Source: Quadrisphaera setariae
GTDB taxonomy: Bacteria; Actinomycetota; Actinomycetes; Actinomycetales; Quadrisphaeraceae
Assembly: GCF_008041935.1 (NCBI RefSeq)
Contig: NZ_VKAC01000016.1
Location: 1 to 64,000 of the forward strand
Length of the DNA: 64,000 bases
Reading direction: 5' to 3'
This document shows positions 49,659 through 57,778 of the stretch, in pieces (position 1 is the stretch's first letter; every line of letters begins with the position of its first letter). The position numbers and the translations under genes are program-made. The notes under the pieces were generated by a model that had not been told where the DNA came from, ran no database searches, and saw only the letters and a list, made by a program, of their open reading frames with translations.

Positions 49659-50555
49659 GTGCCCAGCAGCGCCGCTCAGCAGCAGCCGTCGTCGTCCGCC
49701 CCGTCGTCGCCGGCGGTGGGGGTGGTCGTCCGCCCGCAGCAGCCGCCGGAGGCGCTGCGGGAGCACGCCACCACCGCCGAGCAGGCCGGCGCCCACGAGC
49801 TGTGGCTCTGGGAGGACTGCTTCTGGGCGGGGGGCCTGACCTCCTCGGCGCTGGCGCTGGCGTGGACCTCCTCGATCCGCGTCGGCCTGGGGCTCATGCC
49901 CGTGCCGCTGCGCAACCCGGCGCTGACGTCCATGGAGGTCGCGGCGCTGGCGCGGGCGTTCCCGGGGCGCTTCCTGCCGGGCGTGGGTCACGGGGTGCTC
50001 GACTGGATGGGGCAGGTCGGTGCGCGCGAGGCGTCACCGATGACGCTGCTGCGCGAGCACCTCGACGTGCTCGCACCCCTGCTGCGGGGGGAGCGGGTCA
50101 GCGCCGACGGCCGCTACGTCCACCTCGACGGCGTGCAGCTCGACCACCCGCCGCAGGTGGTGCCGCCGCTGCTCGTGGGCGCGCGCGGCCCGAAGACGCT
50201 GGCGCTGGCGGGGGAGCGCTCCGACGGCGTCATCCTCGACGCCGGTCCGTCCCCGGAGGAGGTGGCCGCCTCCGTCGGGCACACCGGCCGGGCCGGTGAC
50301 GACGCCTTCCACGTGGTGGTGTTCGTGCCGTCCGCGGTGGGGGACGGCGCGCGCGAGCGCATCGACGCCGAGGCCGACGGGTGGGGCAACCACCGCCCGG
50401 CCGCGCCGCTGGTGGGGTCCGCCGACGAGGTGGCCGCGCTCGTGCGGGCCTACGGCGAGGCCGGCGCGACGTCCGTGGTGCTGCAGCCCGTGGGGGACGG
50501 GACGGACGCGCTCGACGTCGTGCGCCTCGCGGGGGCGGCCGCAGCGCTCGTCTGA
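49659..50555 (+). CDS. LLM class F420-dependent oxidoreductase
   Basis: A 298-residue luciferase-like protein of the F420-dependent type: AGAHELWLWEDCFWAGGL, IRVGLGLMPVPLRNPALTSMEVA, RFLPGVGHGVLDWMGQVG and PPLLVGARGPKTLALAGERSDGV. The substrate is unknown. GTG at 49659 is chosen as the first start near the conserved region; GTG at 49623 is possible. It is divergent from the pnuC operon, 60 bases away. Confidence 0.88.
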   Translation: MPSSAAQQQPSSSAPSSPAVGVVVRPQQPPEALREHATTAEQAGAHELWLWEDCFWAGGLTSSALALAWTSSIRVGLGLMPVPLRNPALTSMEVAALARAFPGRFLPGVGHGVLDWMGQVGAREASPMTLLREHLDVLAPLLRGERVSADGRYVHLDGVQLDHPPQVVPPLLVGARGPKTLALAGERSDGVILDAGPSPEEVAASVGHTGRAGDDAFHVVVFVPSAVGDGARERIDAEADGWGNHRPAAPLVGSADEVAALVRAYGEAGATSVVLQPVGDGTDALDVVRLAGAAAALV

Positions 50556-50598
50556 CGTCTGAGGTGTGGACCGCGCGCGACGGGGTACTGCACCCACC

Positions 50599-51468
50599 GT
50601 GAGTGACACGACGCAGAAGACCGGAGCCGTCCCGACGATCACGCTCAACGACGGCCGCACCATCCCGCAGCTGGGCTTCGGGGTGTTCCAGGTGCCCCCG
50701 GAGGACACCGCCGAGGTGACCGGGCGGGCGATCGAGATCGGCTACCGCCACATCGACACCGCTGAGATGTACGGGAACGAGAAGGGCGTCGGCGAGGCCG
50801 TGCGCGCCTCCGGACTCGACCGCGACGAGTTCTTCATCACCAGCAAGCTCAACAACGGCTTCCACCGACCCGACGACGCGCGGGCCGCGTTCTCGACGAC
50901 GCTGTCCGAGCTGGGGGTGGAGCAGGTCGACCTGTTCCTCATCCACTGGCCGCTGCCCACGCTGTACGACGGCGACTTCCCCGCCACCTGGCGGGTCCTG
51001 GAGGAGTTCTACCGCGACGGCCGCGCCCGCTCGATCGGCGTCTCCAACTTCACGCCCCACCAGCTCCGCCGCCTGGCCCGCGAGACGGAGATCACCCCGG
51101 CGGTGAACCAGATCGAGGTCCACCCCTACTTCACCAACGACGAGACCCGGGCCTACGGCGTCGACCACCAGATCGCCACCGAGGCCTGGTCGCCCATCGC
51201 CCAGGGCCGCGTCCTCGACGACCCCACCATCTCGGAGATCGCCGAGCGCGTCGGGAAGTCGACGGCGCAGGTGACGCTGCGCTGGCACGTCGAGCGCGGC
51301 GACATCGTCTTCCCCAAGTCGGTGACCACCGAGCGCATGCAGGCCAACTTCGAGATCTTCGACTTCGAGCTGGCCGACTCCGACGTCGCCGCCATCAGCG
51401 CCCTCGACAAGGGCGAGGCCGGCCGCACCGGCCCGAACCCCGAGACGTTCGACTACGTCCCCAGCTGA
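50599..51468 (+). CDS. Aldo/keto reductase (2,5-diketo-D-gluconate reductase-like)
   Basis: A 289-residue AKR. It has the fold's markers: LGFGVFQVPPEDT, GYRHIDTAEMYGNEKGVGEA with catalytic Asp and Tyr, ITSKLNNG with the Lys, IHWPLP with the His, SIGVSNFTPHQL and the NADPH region FPKSVTTERMQANF. It reduces aldehydes or ketones with NADPH. GTG at 50599 without a clear ribosome binding site; probably leaderless. Confidence 0.94.
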   Translation: MSDTTQKTGAVPTITLNDGRTIPQLGFGVFQVPPEDTAEVTGRAIEIGYRHIDTAEMYGNEKGVGEAVRASGLDRDEFFITSKLNNGFHRPDDARAAFSTTLSELGVEQVDLFLIHWPLPTLYDGDFPATWRVLEEFYRDGRARSIGVSNFTPHQLRRLARETEITPAVNQIEVHPYFTNDETRAYGVDHQIATEAWSPIAQGRVLDDPTISEIAERVGKSTAQVTLRWHVERGDIVFPKSVTTERMQANFEIFDFELADSDVAAISALDKGEAGRTGPNPETFDYVPS

Positions 51469-51499
51469 CGCGGCCGACGCGGGTCCGACACCGTGCAGC

Positions 51500-52459
51500 T
51501 CACGAGGTCGGGCCCGCGTCCAGCAGCTCCCAGGTGCGGGCGTGCTGCGCCACCGCGGCGCCGCACGTGAGGCGCTGAGGGCTCTCCACGTGGCGCTGGC
51601 GCACCCGCACCGCCAGGGGTGAGCCGTCCGCGAGGTCGAAGACCACCCGCCACGGCGCGTCGGCGTCCGCACCCTCGCGCGTCGCGGAGACCGGCACAAG
51701 GTCGCGCACCTCGGCGCGGCCCAGCGCCTGGCGCGCCAGCACGTCGGCGGCCTGCACCACCATCGCGTCGCAGCAGCGTCCGCGCAGCAGCGCCGGCACC
51801 ACACGACCCACCGCCGTCGCCTCCACCACCGCGGCAGCGTCCGCGGTGTCCACGCGCCCGTAGGTCCAGCCGGTCGGCAGGGACAGCAGGTTGGCGGCGA
51901 ACCTGTCCCCGCCCAGGTGGGAGCACTCCCACACCCGCGACGGCGCCAGCTCGGCCAGCGCCGCGGCCAGCGGGCGGCCCCGCCGCGCGCAGCACCAGTC
52001 CTTGCGCCCGTGCGTGCACACGAGCAGCGGCCCGCCGTCGGAGGTGTCGAGGTCCGTCCAGCCCTCCGGCGAGCGCGCCGCCTGGACGACCTCGGCCACC
52101 GAGCACGACCGGGTGATGACGCGCTCGCGGTCTCGGCGCACCGAGACCCGCATGAGCACGCGCTCGCCGTCGTCACCGGCAGCGGCGCGCAGGACGCTCG
52201 CGCCGGGCCGGCGCACCAGCAGCAGCTTGGCGCCGATCGAGGCGGCCACCTCCTTGAGCGCCGCGGTGGCCGCGTCGCCCAGCCGGGAGGACGGCACACC
52301 CCCAGGCCCCCACGGGCCGGGCTCCTCCACCAGCAGGAAGCCGCGCGTGGTGCTCGCCGAGCCCAGCACGGGCTCGCCGCGCTGCTGCGACTCGGCGGCG
52401 CAGGAGTAGCGCCGGTCGGCCGGGGTGAGGCCCTCGGGGGCTGAGGACGCGGTGAGCAC
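51500..52459 (-). CDS. Sucrase/ferredoxin-like (thioredoxin-fold Fe-S) protein
   Basis: A 319-residue protein of the sucrase/ferredoxin-like family. The cluster-type motif VCTHGRKDWCCARRGRPLA, the WECSHLGGDRFAANLL segment and cysteine pair GRCCDAMV are characteristic. An early RRYSCAAES motif supplies another Cys. Members have a thioredoxin-like fold and probably bind a [2Fe-2S] cluster. It lies 20 bases after the JmjC gene (or overlaps it if a CTG at 52483 is the start), so it may feed electrons to that oxygenase; this is inference. Confidence 0.87.
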   Translation of the reverse strand: MLTASSAPEGLTPADRRYSCAAESQQRGEPVLGSASTTRGFLLVEEPGPWGPGGVPSSRLGDAATAALKEVAASIGAKLLLVRRPGASVLRAAAGDDGERVLMRVSVRRDRERVITRSCSVAEVVQAARSPEGWTDLDTSDGGPLLVCTHGRKDWCCARRGRPLAAALAELAPSRVWECSHLGGDRFAANLLSLPTGWTYGRVDTADAAAVVEATAVGRVVPALLRGRCCDAMVVQAADVLARQALGRAEVRDLVPVSATREGADADAPWRVVFDLADGSPLAVRVRQRHVESPQRLTCGAAVAQHARTWELLDAGPTS

Positions 52460-52479
52460 CCCGACCGGCTGGTCGGACG

Positions 52480-53799
52480 TCAGCTCGTGCCCTCCGGCAC
52501 CTGCCCGGCGGGCACGAGGACCCGCTCGCGCAGCAGCCGCCGCAGGAGCACCTGCGCGTCGTCGGCGTCGATCGCCACCCCGGAGCCGGCCAGGGACGAC
52601 GGCGACGACGGCCCCGCCAGCGCCGCGCGCAGCGCCGGCTCGACCCACCCGGGGAAGCTGACCGTGCGCTGGTCGACGCGCAGCTCCACGCGGTCGCCGG
52701 CCACCTCGACCCGCGCGTGCAGCCCGATCCGCGGACGCACCGCGCCGTCGGCGCCGAGCGTGCGGGCCGCGCGGTCCTGGGACAGCGGGCCCACGGGCTC
52801 CAGGGGCACCGCCTGGCGGCGCCGGGCTGCCACGACGCGCTCGACGGCGTCGTCGTCGAGCTGCTCCAGCCACGCCAGGGCGGCGCGGCGGAACACGGCG
52901 ACGTCGCTCTCGAGGCCGGTGGGCCCCTCGGCCTCCACCGGCAGCGGCAGGGCCCGGCGCAGGGCGAGGGAGTCCTCGCCACCCCCCTTCCCTGCCGACG
53001 CGAGGAGGTCGGTGAGCACGTCCTGCCAGGTGGTGGCCAGCAGGCCCACCGTGAGGTGGATGGAGCGGTCGTCCGTCGTCTGCGCCGAGTGCAGGTAGCC
53101 GCGGGGCAGGTACAGCGCGTCGCCGGGCTCCAGCACGGTGTCGACGAGGGGCTCCCGGCCGCCCACGGGGTCGGGCCCGAGGTCCTTGCTCGGCTGCGTG
53201 CGCAGCGGCAGCTCCACCGCCGGCGGGTGGATCGTCCAGTGCTTGCGCCCGTCGACCTGCAGCACGAGCACGTCGTGGGTGTCGTGGTGGGGCTTGAAGC
53301 CCTGCGCGCCGGGCGGGGTCACGTAGACGTTCGTCTGGGTCTGGCAGCCGAGCTCGGCGGCGAGGTCGCGGCAGAACACCCCGAGCGCCGGCCACACGCG
53401 GTGCAGCGCGTTGAGCACGATGGTGGCGCCCTCGGCGTGGTTCCTCGCGATGCCGTCCGGGTCGGGCAGGTCGCCCAGGCGCTGGTTGCCGGCGTTCGCG
53501 GCGCGCGTGTAGCTGGACCGCGGCAGGGTCACGCCGTCCCTGACCATGGCGAAGAACGGCGTGCGCAGGCCGCGCGGGCCCAGCAGCGCGTCGACGTCGG
53601 CGGGGGAGAGCAGGTCGTCGAAGCCGCGCGCCAGGGCGTGCCCGCGGTCGGCGGCGCGCACCAGCAGCGGAGCGCGGTTCCAGTGCTCGGCCGCGAAGCG
53701 CTCGGGCGTGGTGCCGAAGCAGCGGGCCAGCGGAGACGGACCGGCCCCGGTCCCCGCGGGGACCGGGGCCGCCAGCTCGCGCTCGAGCTCAGCCGTCAC
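52480..53799 (-). CDS. JmjC/cupin_4 Fe(II)- and 2-oxoglutarate-dependent oxygenase
   Basis: A 439-residue JmjC hydroxylase of the ROX/YcfD-MINA53 class. Iron ligands are His171 and Asp173 in FKPHHDTHDVLVLQ and His237 in ALYLPRGYLHSAQ. A winged-helix-like C-terminal region follows (about 270-439). Known relatives hydroxylate Arg or His in ribosomal proteins. Here the gene starts one base after the stop of an Asp-rich repeat peptide, which makes that peptide the obvious candidate substrate. The GTG at 53799 is fixed by that junction and by the N-terminal fold. Confidence 0.9.
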   Translation of the reverse strand: MTAELERELAAPVPAGTGAGPSPLARCFGTTPERFAAEHWNRAPLLVRAADRGHALARGFDDLLSPADVDALLGPRGLRTPFFAMVRDGVTLPRSSYTRAANAGNQRLGDLPDPDGIARNHAEGATIVLNALHRVWPALGVFCRDLAAELGCQTQTNVYVTPPGAQGFKPHHDTHDVLVLQVDGRKHWTIHPPAVELPLRTQPSKDLGPDPVGGREPLVDTVLEPGDALYLPRGYLHSAQTTDDRSIHLTVGLLATTWQDVLTDLLASAGKGGGEDSLALRRALPLPVEAEGPTGLESDVAVFRRAALAWLEQLDDDAVERVVAARRRQAVPLEPVGPLSQDRAARTLGADGAVRPRIGLHARVEVAGDRVELRVDQRTVSFPGWVEPALRAALAGPSSPSSLAGSGVAIDADDAQVLLRRLLRERVLVPAGQVPEGTS

Positions 53800-53800
53800 G

Positions 53801-54031
53801 TCAGCTGTTCGCAGGGTCGACGCCCGCGGGGTCGGAGCCGGCCGGGTCGACCTGGGTGCTGTCGGAGTCGCCGGAGTCGGCGTCGCCACCGGAGCCGCCG
53901 GCGGGGTCCACGCCGGCCGGGTCGGAGCCGGCCGGGTCGACCTGGGTGGCGTCGGAGTCGCCGGAGTCGGCGTCTCCGCCCGCCCCGCCCGCTCCGGTGG
54001 TCGTGGTGATGTCGTCGTCGTTGAGGGACAT
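53801..54031 (-). CDS. Asp-rich two-repeat peptide (candidate precursor or oxygenase substrate)
   Basis: A 76-residue peptide with 17 Asp and no Lys, Arg, Cys, His or aromatic residues. After a short N-terminus (MSLNDDDITTTTG) come two near-identical 26-residue repeats at 19-44 and 49-74, differing only at Ala28/Ser58. Each holds DADSGDSD, then three DPA units spaced five residues apart. ATG at 54031 has a perfect AGGAGG six bases upstream, so the gene is meant to be translated well. It is followed after one base by the JmjC gene. No known family was recognised. It could be a RiPP-like precursor, a hydroxylation substrate or a Ca2+-binding repeat peptide. Confidence 0.8.
   Translation of the reverse strand: MSLNDDDITTTTGAGGAGGDADSGDSDATQVDPAGSDPAGVDPAGGSGGDADSGDSDSTQVDPAGSDPAGVDPANS
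53810..53977. repeat. Two ~78-bp direct repeats at a 90-bp period
   Basis: The two DNA copies (53810-53887 and 53900-53977) encode the peptide repeats and are almost identical even at wobble positions, which indicates recent duplication or gene conversion. Confidence 0.88.
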
Positions 54032-54109
54032 GCGGCCTCCTGCTCGTGCACCGACCCGGTCGGGCGGTGCTCGACCATCGTGCCCGCCGGGGTCCGGACC
54101 CGCACCCGC

Positions 54110-55729
54110 TCAGGGGGTGCGCACGGCCATGACGACGACGTCGTCGGCGGGGCGCCCCGGCAGCGCCGCGGCGAGCAGCGCGTCCAGCAGCTCCTCCAGC
54201 GAGGCGCCGGCGTGCTCGGCCACGAGCGGCCCCAGCAGCGCCGCGAGCTCGGCGGTGCCCTCGTCGAGGTCGCGGTCGCGCCGCTCCACCAGCCCGTCGC
54301 TGTGCAGGAGCAGCACCGAGCCCGACGGCACCGTCACCACGTGGTCGGTGCGGTGGGTGCTCGGGTCGACGCCGAGCAGCAGCTCCGGGGGGCGCGAGAG
54401 CACCCGCGTGCGCCCGTCCGGCGGCACCAGCAGCGGGGGCGGGTGCCCGGCGTTGGCCCACCGCCAGCTCCGCGCGCCCGCGCGGCCCGGCGGGGTGAGC
54501 ACCCCGGCCACCACGGTGGCCGGCGCGGGCACGTCCAGGCGCCAGAACGCGTCGTCAGCGGCCGTCAGCGCCCGCGACGGGAGCCCGTCGACGGCCAGCA
54601 GGAAGGAGCGCAGGGCCCCGCTGGCGCGCCCCATCACCGCCGCGGCCTCGACGTCGTGGCCGGCCACGTCGCCCACCACGAGGGCCAGCCGGCCGCCGTC
54701 GAGGGGGACGGCGTCGTGCCAGTCGCCCCCCACGTGGTCGCGGCGCCCCGCCGGCAGGTAGCGCGCCGCCAGCTCCACGTCCAGCCCGCGGGGCAGCGGC
54801 GCCAGCAGCGCGCGCTGCAGCACCTCGGCGGCGCTGGCGCGGTCGGCCAGCAGCAGCGCGCGCCGCACCGCCTGCCCGGTGGCGCCGGCGGAGGCGCGCA
54901 CCACGTCGAGCACGCCGCCGCTGACGCGCCCGTCCTCGCGCCAGCCCACGGTCAGGGCCCCGACCACGGAGTCCTCCGCGACCAGCGGCACCACAAGCCC
55001 CGAGCGCAGGCCGGAGCGCCGGACGCGGTCGGCGACCTCGGGGAAGAGCGCCCCGACGTCCTCGAGGCGCTCGAAGACCAGCTCCTCACCGGTGCGGCAC
55101 ACGTGGGGGGCCGGCCCGGCGTGCTCCAGCGGCAGGTCGGCCCAGGCCTCCTCGACCGCGGGGTCGATCTGCGCGCGGGACGCGGTGCGCACGCGCCGGG
55201 TGGACCAGTCCACCACCGACAGCCCGCCGTAGTCCGCTCCGAGCTTCTCCGTGGCCACGGTCACGACGGCCGAGGCGACCTCGTCGAGCGTGCGGGCCGC
55301 GCCCAGCGCCGTGGACACCTCCAGCACCAGGCGGGTGCGCTCCAGGGAGTCCGCCAGCTGCTCGGCCGCCCGCCGCCGCTCGTCGGCGCTGCGGGCCACC
55401 ACCAGCAGCAGCCCGTCGAGCGGGACCGCCTGCAGCTCGTACCAGCGCGGCCCGCCGATCCGCGCCTCCCACGTGGTGGTGGCGCCGGTGCGCGCCGCGC
55501 GGCGCAGCGGCTCCTCGCTCGTGGAGGTGCCGGGCACCGCGTCCCACAGCACCCGGCCCACCACGGCGGCGGGGTCGAGCCCGCTGGCCGAGGCGGCCGC
55601 GGGGCTCACCCACAGCACCTCCCAGCCCGGTCCGAGGACGGCGACGGGGTCGGGGATGCTGGCCAGCGCCCGCAGCCACCAGCCCGCGGGCACGGTGGCG
55701 GTGGTCCCGCCGTCGTCGCCCAGGTGCAC
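54110..55729 (-). CDS. PAS-GAF PP2C (SpoIIE-type) phosphatase
   Basis: The 539-residue protein has a PAS domain (about 15-125), a GAF domain (about 135-285) and a SpoIIE/PP2C phosphatase domain (about 305-539). Phosphatase metal motifs are VGGDWHDAVPL, LVVGDVAGHDVEAAAVM, LLHSDGLVERRD and PADDVVVMAV. It would dephosphorylate an anti-anti-sigma factor in a partner-switching pathway; the RsbW-like protein at 20.4 kb is a possible partner, though distant. GTG start at 55729. Confidence 0.92.
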   Translation of the reverse strand: MHLGDDGGTTATVPAGWWLRALASIPDPVAVLGPGWEVLWVSPAAASASGLDPAAVVGRVLWDAVPGTSTSEEPLRRAARTGATTTWEARIGGPRWYELQAVPLDGLLLVVARSADERRRAAEQLADSLERTRLVLEVSTALGAARTLDEVASAVVTVATEKLGADYGGLSVVDWSTRRVRTASRAQIDPAVEEAWADLPLEHAGPAPHVCRTGEELVFERLEDVGALFPEVADRVRRSGLRSGLVVPLVAEDSVVGALTVGWREDGRVSGGVLDVVRASAGATGQAVRRALLLADRASAAEVLQRALLAPLPRGLDVELAARYLPAGRRDHVGGDWHDAVPLDGGRLALVVGDVAGHDVEAAAVMGRASGALRSFLLAVDGLPSRALTAADDAFWRLDVPAPATVVAGVLTPPGRAGARSWRWANAGHPPPLLVPPDGRTRVLSRPPELLLGVDPSTHRTDHVVTVPSGSVLLLHSDGLVERRDRDLDEGTAELAALLGPLVAEHAGASLEELLDALLAAALPGRPADDVVVMAVRTP

Positions 55730-55786
55730 CGCCAGATCGAACCACGCCCCGCCGACGGCCGGGAGGCCCCTGGGCGTCCGCTGTGC

Positions 55787-56803
55787 TCACAGGCCGAGCA
55801 GGCGCACCCCCGCGTAGGCCACGCCGGCCACGAGGACCCACGACACGATGCCGAGGACCAGCGAGCGCCCGCCGGTGCGCACGAGCACGCGCAGCCGGAT
55901 CCCCGTGCCGAGGGCGTACAGGGCCGCCACGAGCAGCACCGTCTGCACCAGCTGGGCCGCGTCGAGCAGCCCGGTGGGCAGCAGCCTCGTGCTCCGGACC
56001 GCCACGGCGAGCAGGAAGCCCACGACGAACAGCGGCAGCAGCGGCACCCGGGCGCGCGAGGTGCCGTCGTCGTCGGCGGCGGCCCGGGAGCGAGCGGCGC
56101 GCCGCGCCGCCAGCCCGACCCCCGCCACCAGCGGCGCCAGCAGCGCCACCCGCGCGAGCTTGACGACGACGGCGGTCTGCAGGGCCCCGTCCACGCGGCT
56201 CGCGGTGGCCACGACCTGCCCGACGTCGTGGACGCTCGCCCCCACCCACGCCCCGAAGGCCACCGGGTCGAGCCCCAGCGGCCCCGCCAGCGGCGGCAGC
56301 ACGAGGATCGCGAGCGAGCCGCAGAGGGTCACGAGCGCCACGGCGGTGGTGACGTCGTCCTTGCGGGCCTTCGCCAGCGGCTCCACCGCGGCGATGGCGG
56401 AGGCCCCGCAGATGGAGAAGCCGGTGGACACGAGCAGGCTCCGGCCCGGCGGCAGGCCGAGGGCGCGCCCCAGGAGCAGCGTGCCGGCGAACGTCACCGC
56501 CACGGTGACGACGACGACGACCAGGCCCTGCCAGCCCAGCGCGAGCACGGCGCCGAGCGGCAGCTGCAGGCCCAGGAGCACCACCGCGGTGCGCAGCAGC
56601 CTGCGGCTGGCGAAGGCGGTGCCGGGGGCCAGGGCGGCGCGCTGCAGGCCGGTGTTGGCCACCAGCAGGCCGAGCACGACGGCCACCGTGGTCGGCCCGA
56701 GGCCCGGCACCAGGGAGGACACCCCGAACGCGAGCGCCGCGGCCGCCGCCGCGGCGAGCAGGCCGGGCAGGAGCGGGCGCACCGACGCCTCAGGGGCGCG
56801 CAC
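55787..56803 (-). CDS. YeiH-type putative sulfate exporter
   Basis: A 338-residue membrane protein with about ten helices, of the YeiH/UPF0324 family: VLGLLVANTGL, RTAVVLLGLQLPLG, LLVSTGFSICGASAIAAVEPL, FGAWVGASVHDVGQVVATAS and ALYALGTGIRLRVL. Family members are annotated as sulfate exporters, with weak evidence. It overlaps a small membrane gene by 14 bases and sits beside a SAM riboswitch gene, which fits sulfur traffic. Confidence 0.88.
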   Translation of the reverse strand: MRAPEASVRPLLPGLLAAAAAAALAFGVSSLVPGLGPTTVAVVLGLLVANTGLQRAALAPGTAFASRRLLRTAVVLLGLQLPLGAVLALGWQGLVVVVVTVAVTFAGTLLLGRALGLPPGRSLLVSTGFSICGASAIAAVEPLAKARKDDVTTAVALVTLCGSLAILVLPPLAGPLGLDPVAFGAWVGASVHDVGQVVATASRVDGALQTAVVVKLARVALLAPLVAGVGLAARRAARSRAAADDDGTSRARVPLLPLFVVGFLLAVAVRSTRLLPTGLLDAAQLVQTVLLVAALYALGTGIRLRVLVRTGGRSLVLGIVSWVLVAGVAYAGVRLLGL

Positions 56804-57089
56804 GGCGCGACCGGCGGCCCAGCAGGGGGAGCACCAGCAGGAGCACCAGGGCCAGTGCGGCCCCGGCGGCAGCGCCCGCCCACGCCGGCCCGGTCAGGAA
56901 GGCGCCCGCGCCGCCCTTCGGGCCCAGGGCGTACCCGGCGAACCCCCCGGCGAACGCGAGGACCACCCCGAGCAGCACGGCGGTCGAAGGCGCGGGCCGG
57001 CGCCTGCGGGGGGACAGGAGGAGCCCGGCGACGCCGGCGACGGCCCCCAGGACGACGAGGGTCGCGACCCCGACCACCACGCGCTGCAC
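56790..57089 (-). CDS. Small membrane protein upstream of the YeiH gene
   Basis: A 99-residue protein with three hydrophobic segments (about 5-26, 37-58 and 66-90) split by Arg-rich loops (LLSPRRRRPAPS and LLGRRSRRARP). No family recognised. GTG at 57089 begins six bases after a TAGCGT -10 box, so it is probably leaderless, and its end overlaps the YeiH start, which suggests an accessory subunit. Confidence 0.7.
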   Translation of the reverse strand: MQRVVVGVATLVVLGAVAGVAGLLLSPRRRRPAPSTAVLLGVVLAFAGGFAGYALGPKGGAGAFLTGPAWAGAAAGAALALVLLLVLPLLGRRSRRARP

Positions 57090-57095
57090 GCCGCC

Positions 57096-57101
57096 ACGCT
57101 A
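57096..57101 (-). promoter_or_regulatory. -10 box of the small membrane/YeiH operon (leaderless)
   Basis: TAGCGT on the minus strand, six bases before the GTG at 57089. Confidence 0.55.
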
Positions 57102-57132
57102 GCCACCGCCTCGGCCGCTTGGTGACCCCGCG

Positions 57133-57162
57133 TTGACACGACGCGGACCGCCGGGGGACGAT
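57133..57162 (+). promoter_or_regulatory. Promoter of the flavin reductase riboswitch transcript
   Basis: TTGACA (57133-57138) is a consensus -35; GACGAT (57157-57162) after 18 bases is a fair -10. The start would fall near 57169, directly before the aptamer. Confidence 0.6.
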
Positions 57163-57171
57163 CGGCGCCGC

Positions 57172-57268
57172 CCATCCAGAGCGGCCGAGAGACCTGGCTC
57201 GTCGACGCCGCAGCAACCAGCCCGCCCCTCCCGGGGGACGAGGCAGGTGCTCCCGCCAGGACCGATGG
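57172..57268 (+). promoter_or_regulatory. SAM riboswitch (S-box, SAM-I type)
   Basis: The core is nearly identical to the copy at 13.8 kb: CCATCCAGAGCGGCCGAGAG, GACGCCGCAGCAACC, a longer P3 arm, GGTGCTCCCGCC and GATGG. P1 pairs 57172-57176 with 57264-57268. The P1 3' arm shares two G with the Shine-Dalgarno GGAGGAG (57267-57273) of the flavin reductase, so SAM should block translation directly. No leader peptide intervenes here. Confidence 0.88.
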
Positions 57269-57280
57269 AGGAGATCCCTC

Positions 57281-57778
57281 GTGACCTGCACCGCTACCAC
57301 CGACGCGCCCGTGGTCGACCTCGCCGGCGCCTTCCGCACCGTCGCCTCCAGCGCCTGGGTGGTCACCACCCGCGCGCCGGAGCGCCCCGTCGGCTTCACC
57401 GCCATCTCGGTGGCCTCGGTGTCCCTGGCGCCGCCGCTGCTGTCCTTCAACGTCTCGCGGACCTCCTCCAGCCTGGAGGCGCTGCTGGCCGAGCGGCGCG
57501 TGGCGGTGCACCTGCTCGCCGACGACCAGGAGGCGCTGGCGCGGCGCTTCGCGGCTCCCGCCGACGGCCGCTTCCCCGACGACGGCTCCTGGACCTGGGA
57601 CCCGACCGGCCTGCCGGCGCTGCACGGCGTGGTGGCGCGCCTGGCCGGACCGGTGCACGACGTCGTCGAGGCCGGCGACAGCGTGGTCCTGCTGGTGCGC
57701 CCCGAGGTCACCGAGGTGCGCGGCGGTACGCCCCTCGTCCACCACGCGCGGTCCTACCCCCGCCTCAGCCCCATCTGA
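57281..57778 (+). CDS. Flavin reductase family protein (FMN reductase partner)
   Basis: A 165-residue split-barrel flavin reductase: FRTVASSAWVVTTRAPERPVGFTAISVASVSLAPPLLSF is the conserved flavin-binding entry, followed by AVHLLADDQEALARRFA. It supplies FMNH2 to two-component monooxygenases. GTG at 57281 lies seven bases after GGAGGAG. The SAM riboswitch links it to the monooxygenases at 15.6, 25.6 and 26.8 kb, none of which has a reductase of its own. Its 3' end overlaps the convergent DivIVA gene by 25 bases. Confidence 0.9.
   Translation: MTCTATTDAPVVDLAGAFRTVASSAWVVTTRAPERPVGFTAISVASVSLAPPLLSFNVSRTSSSLEALLAERRVAVHLLADDQEALARRFAAPADGRFPDDGSWTWDPTGLPALHGVVARLAGPVHDVVEAGDSVVLLVRPEVTEVRGGTPLVHHARSYPRLSPI

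Noticed and set aside
53546-57136. A 1196-codon open frame on the plus strand
   Set aside because: Antisense to JmjC, Asp-rich peptide, PP2C and YeiH genes, all of which have clear motifs. The frame has shadow-type composition.
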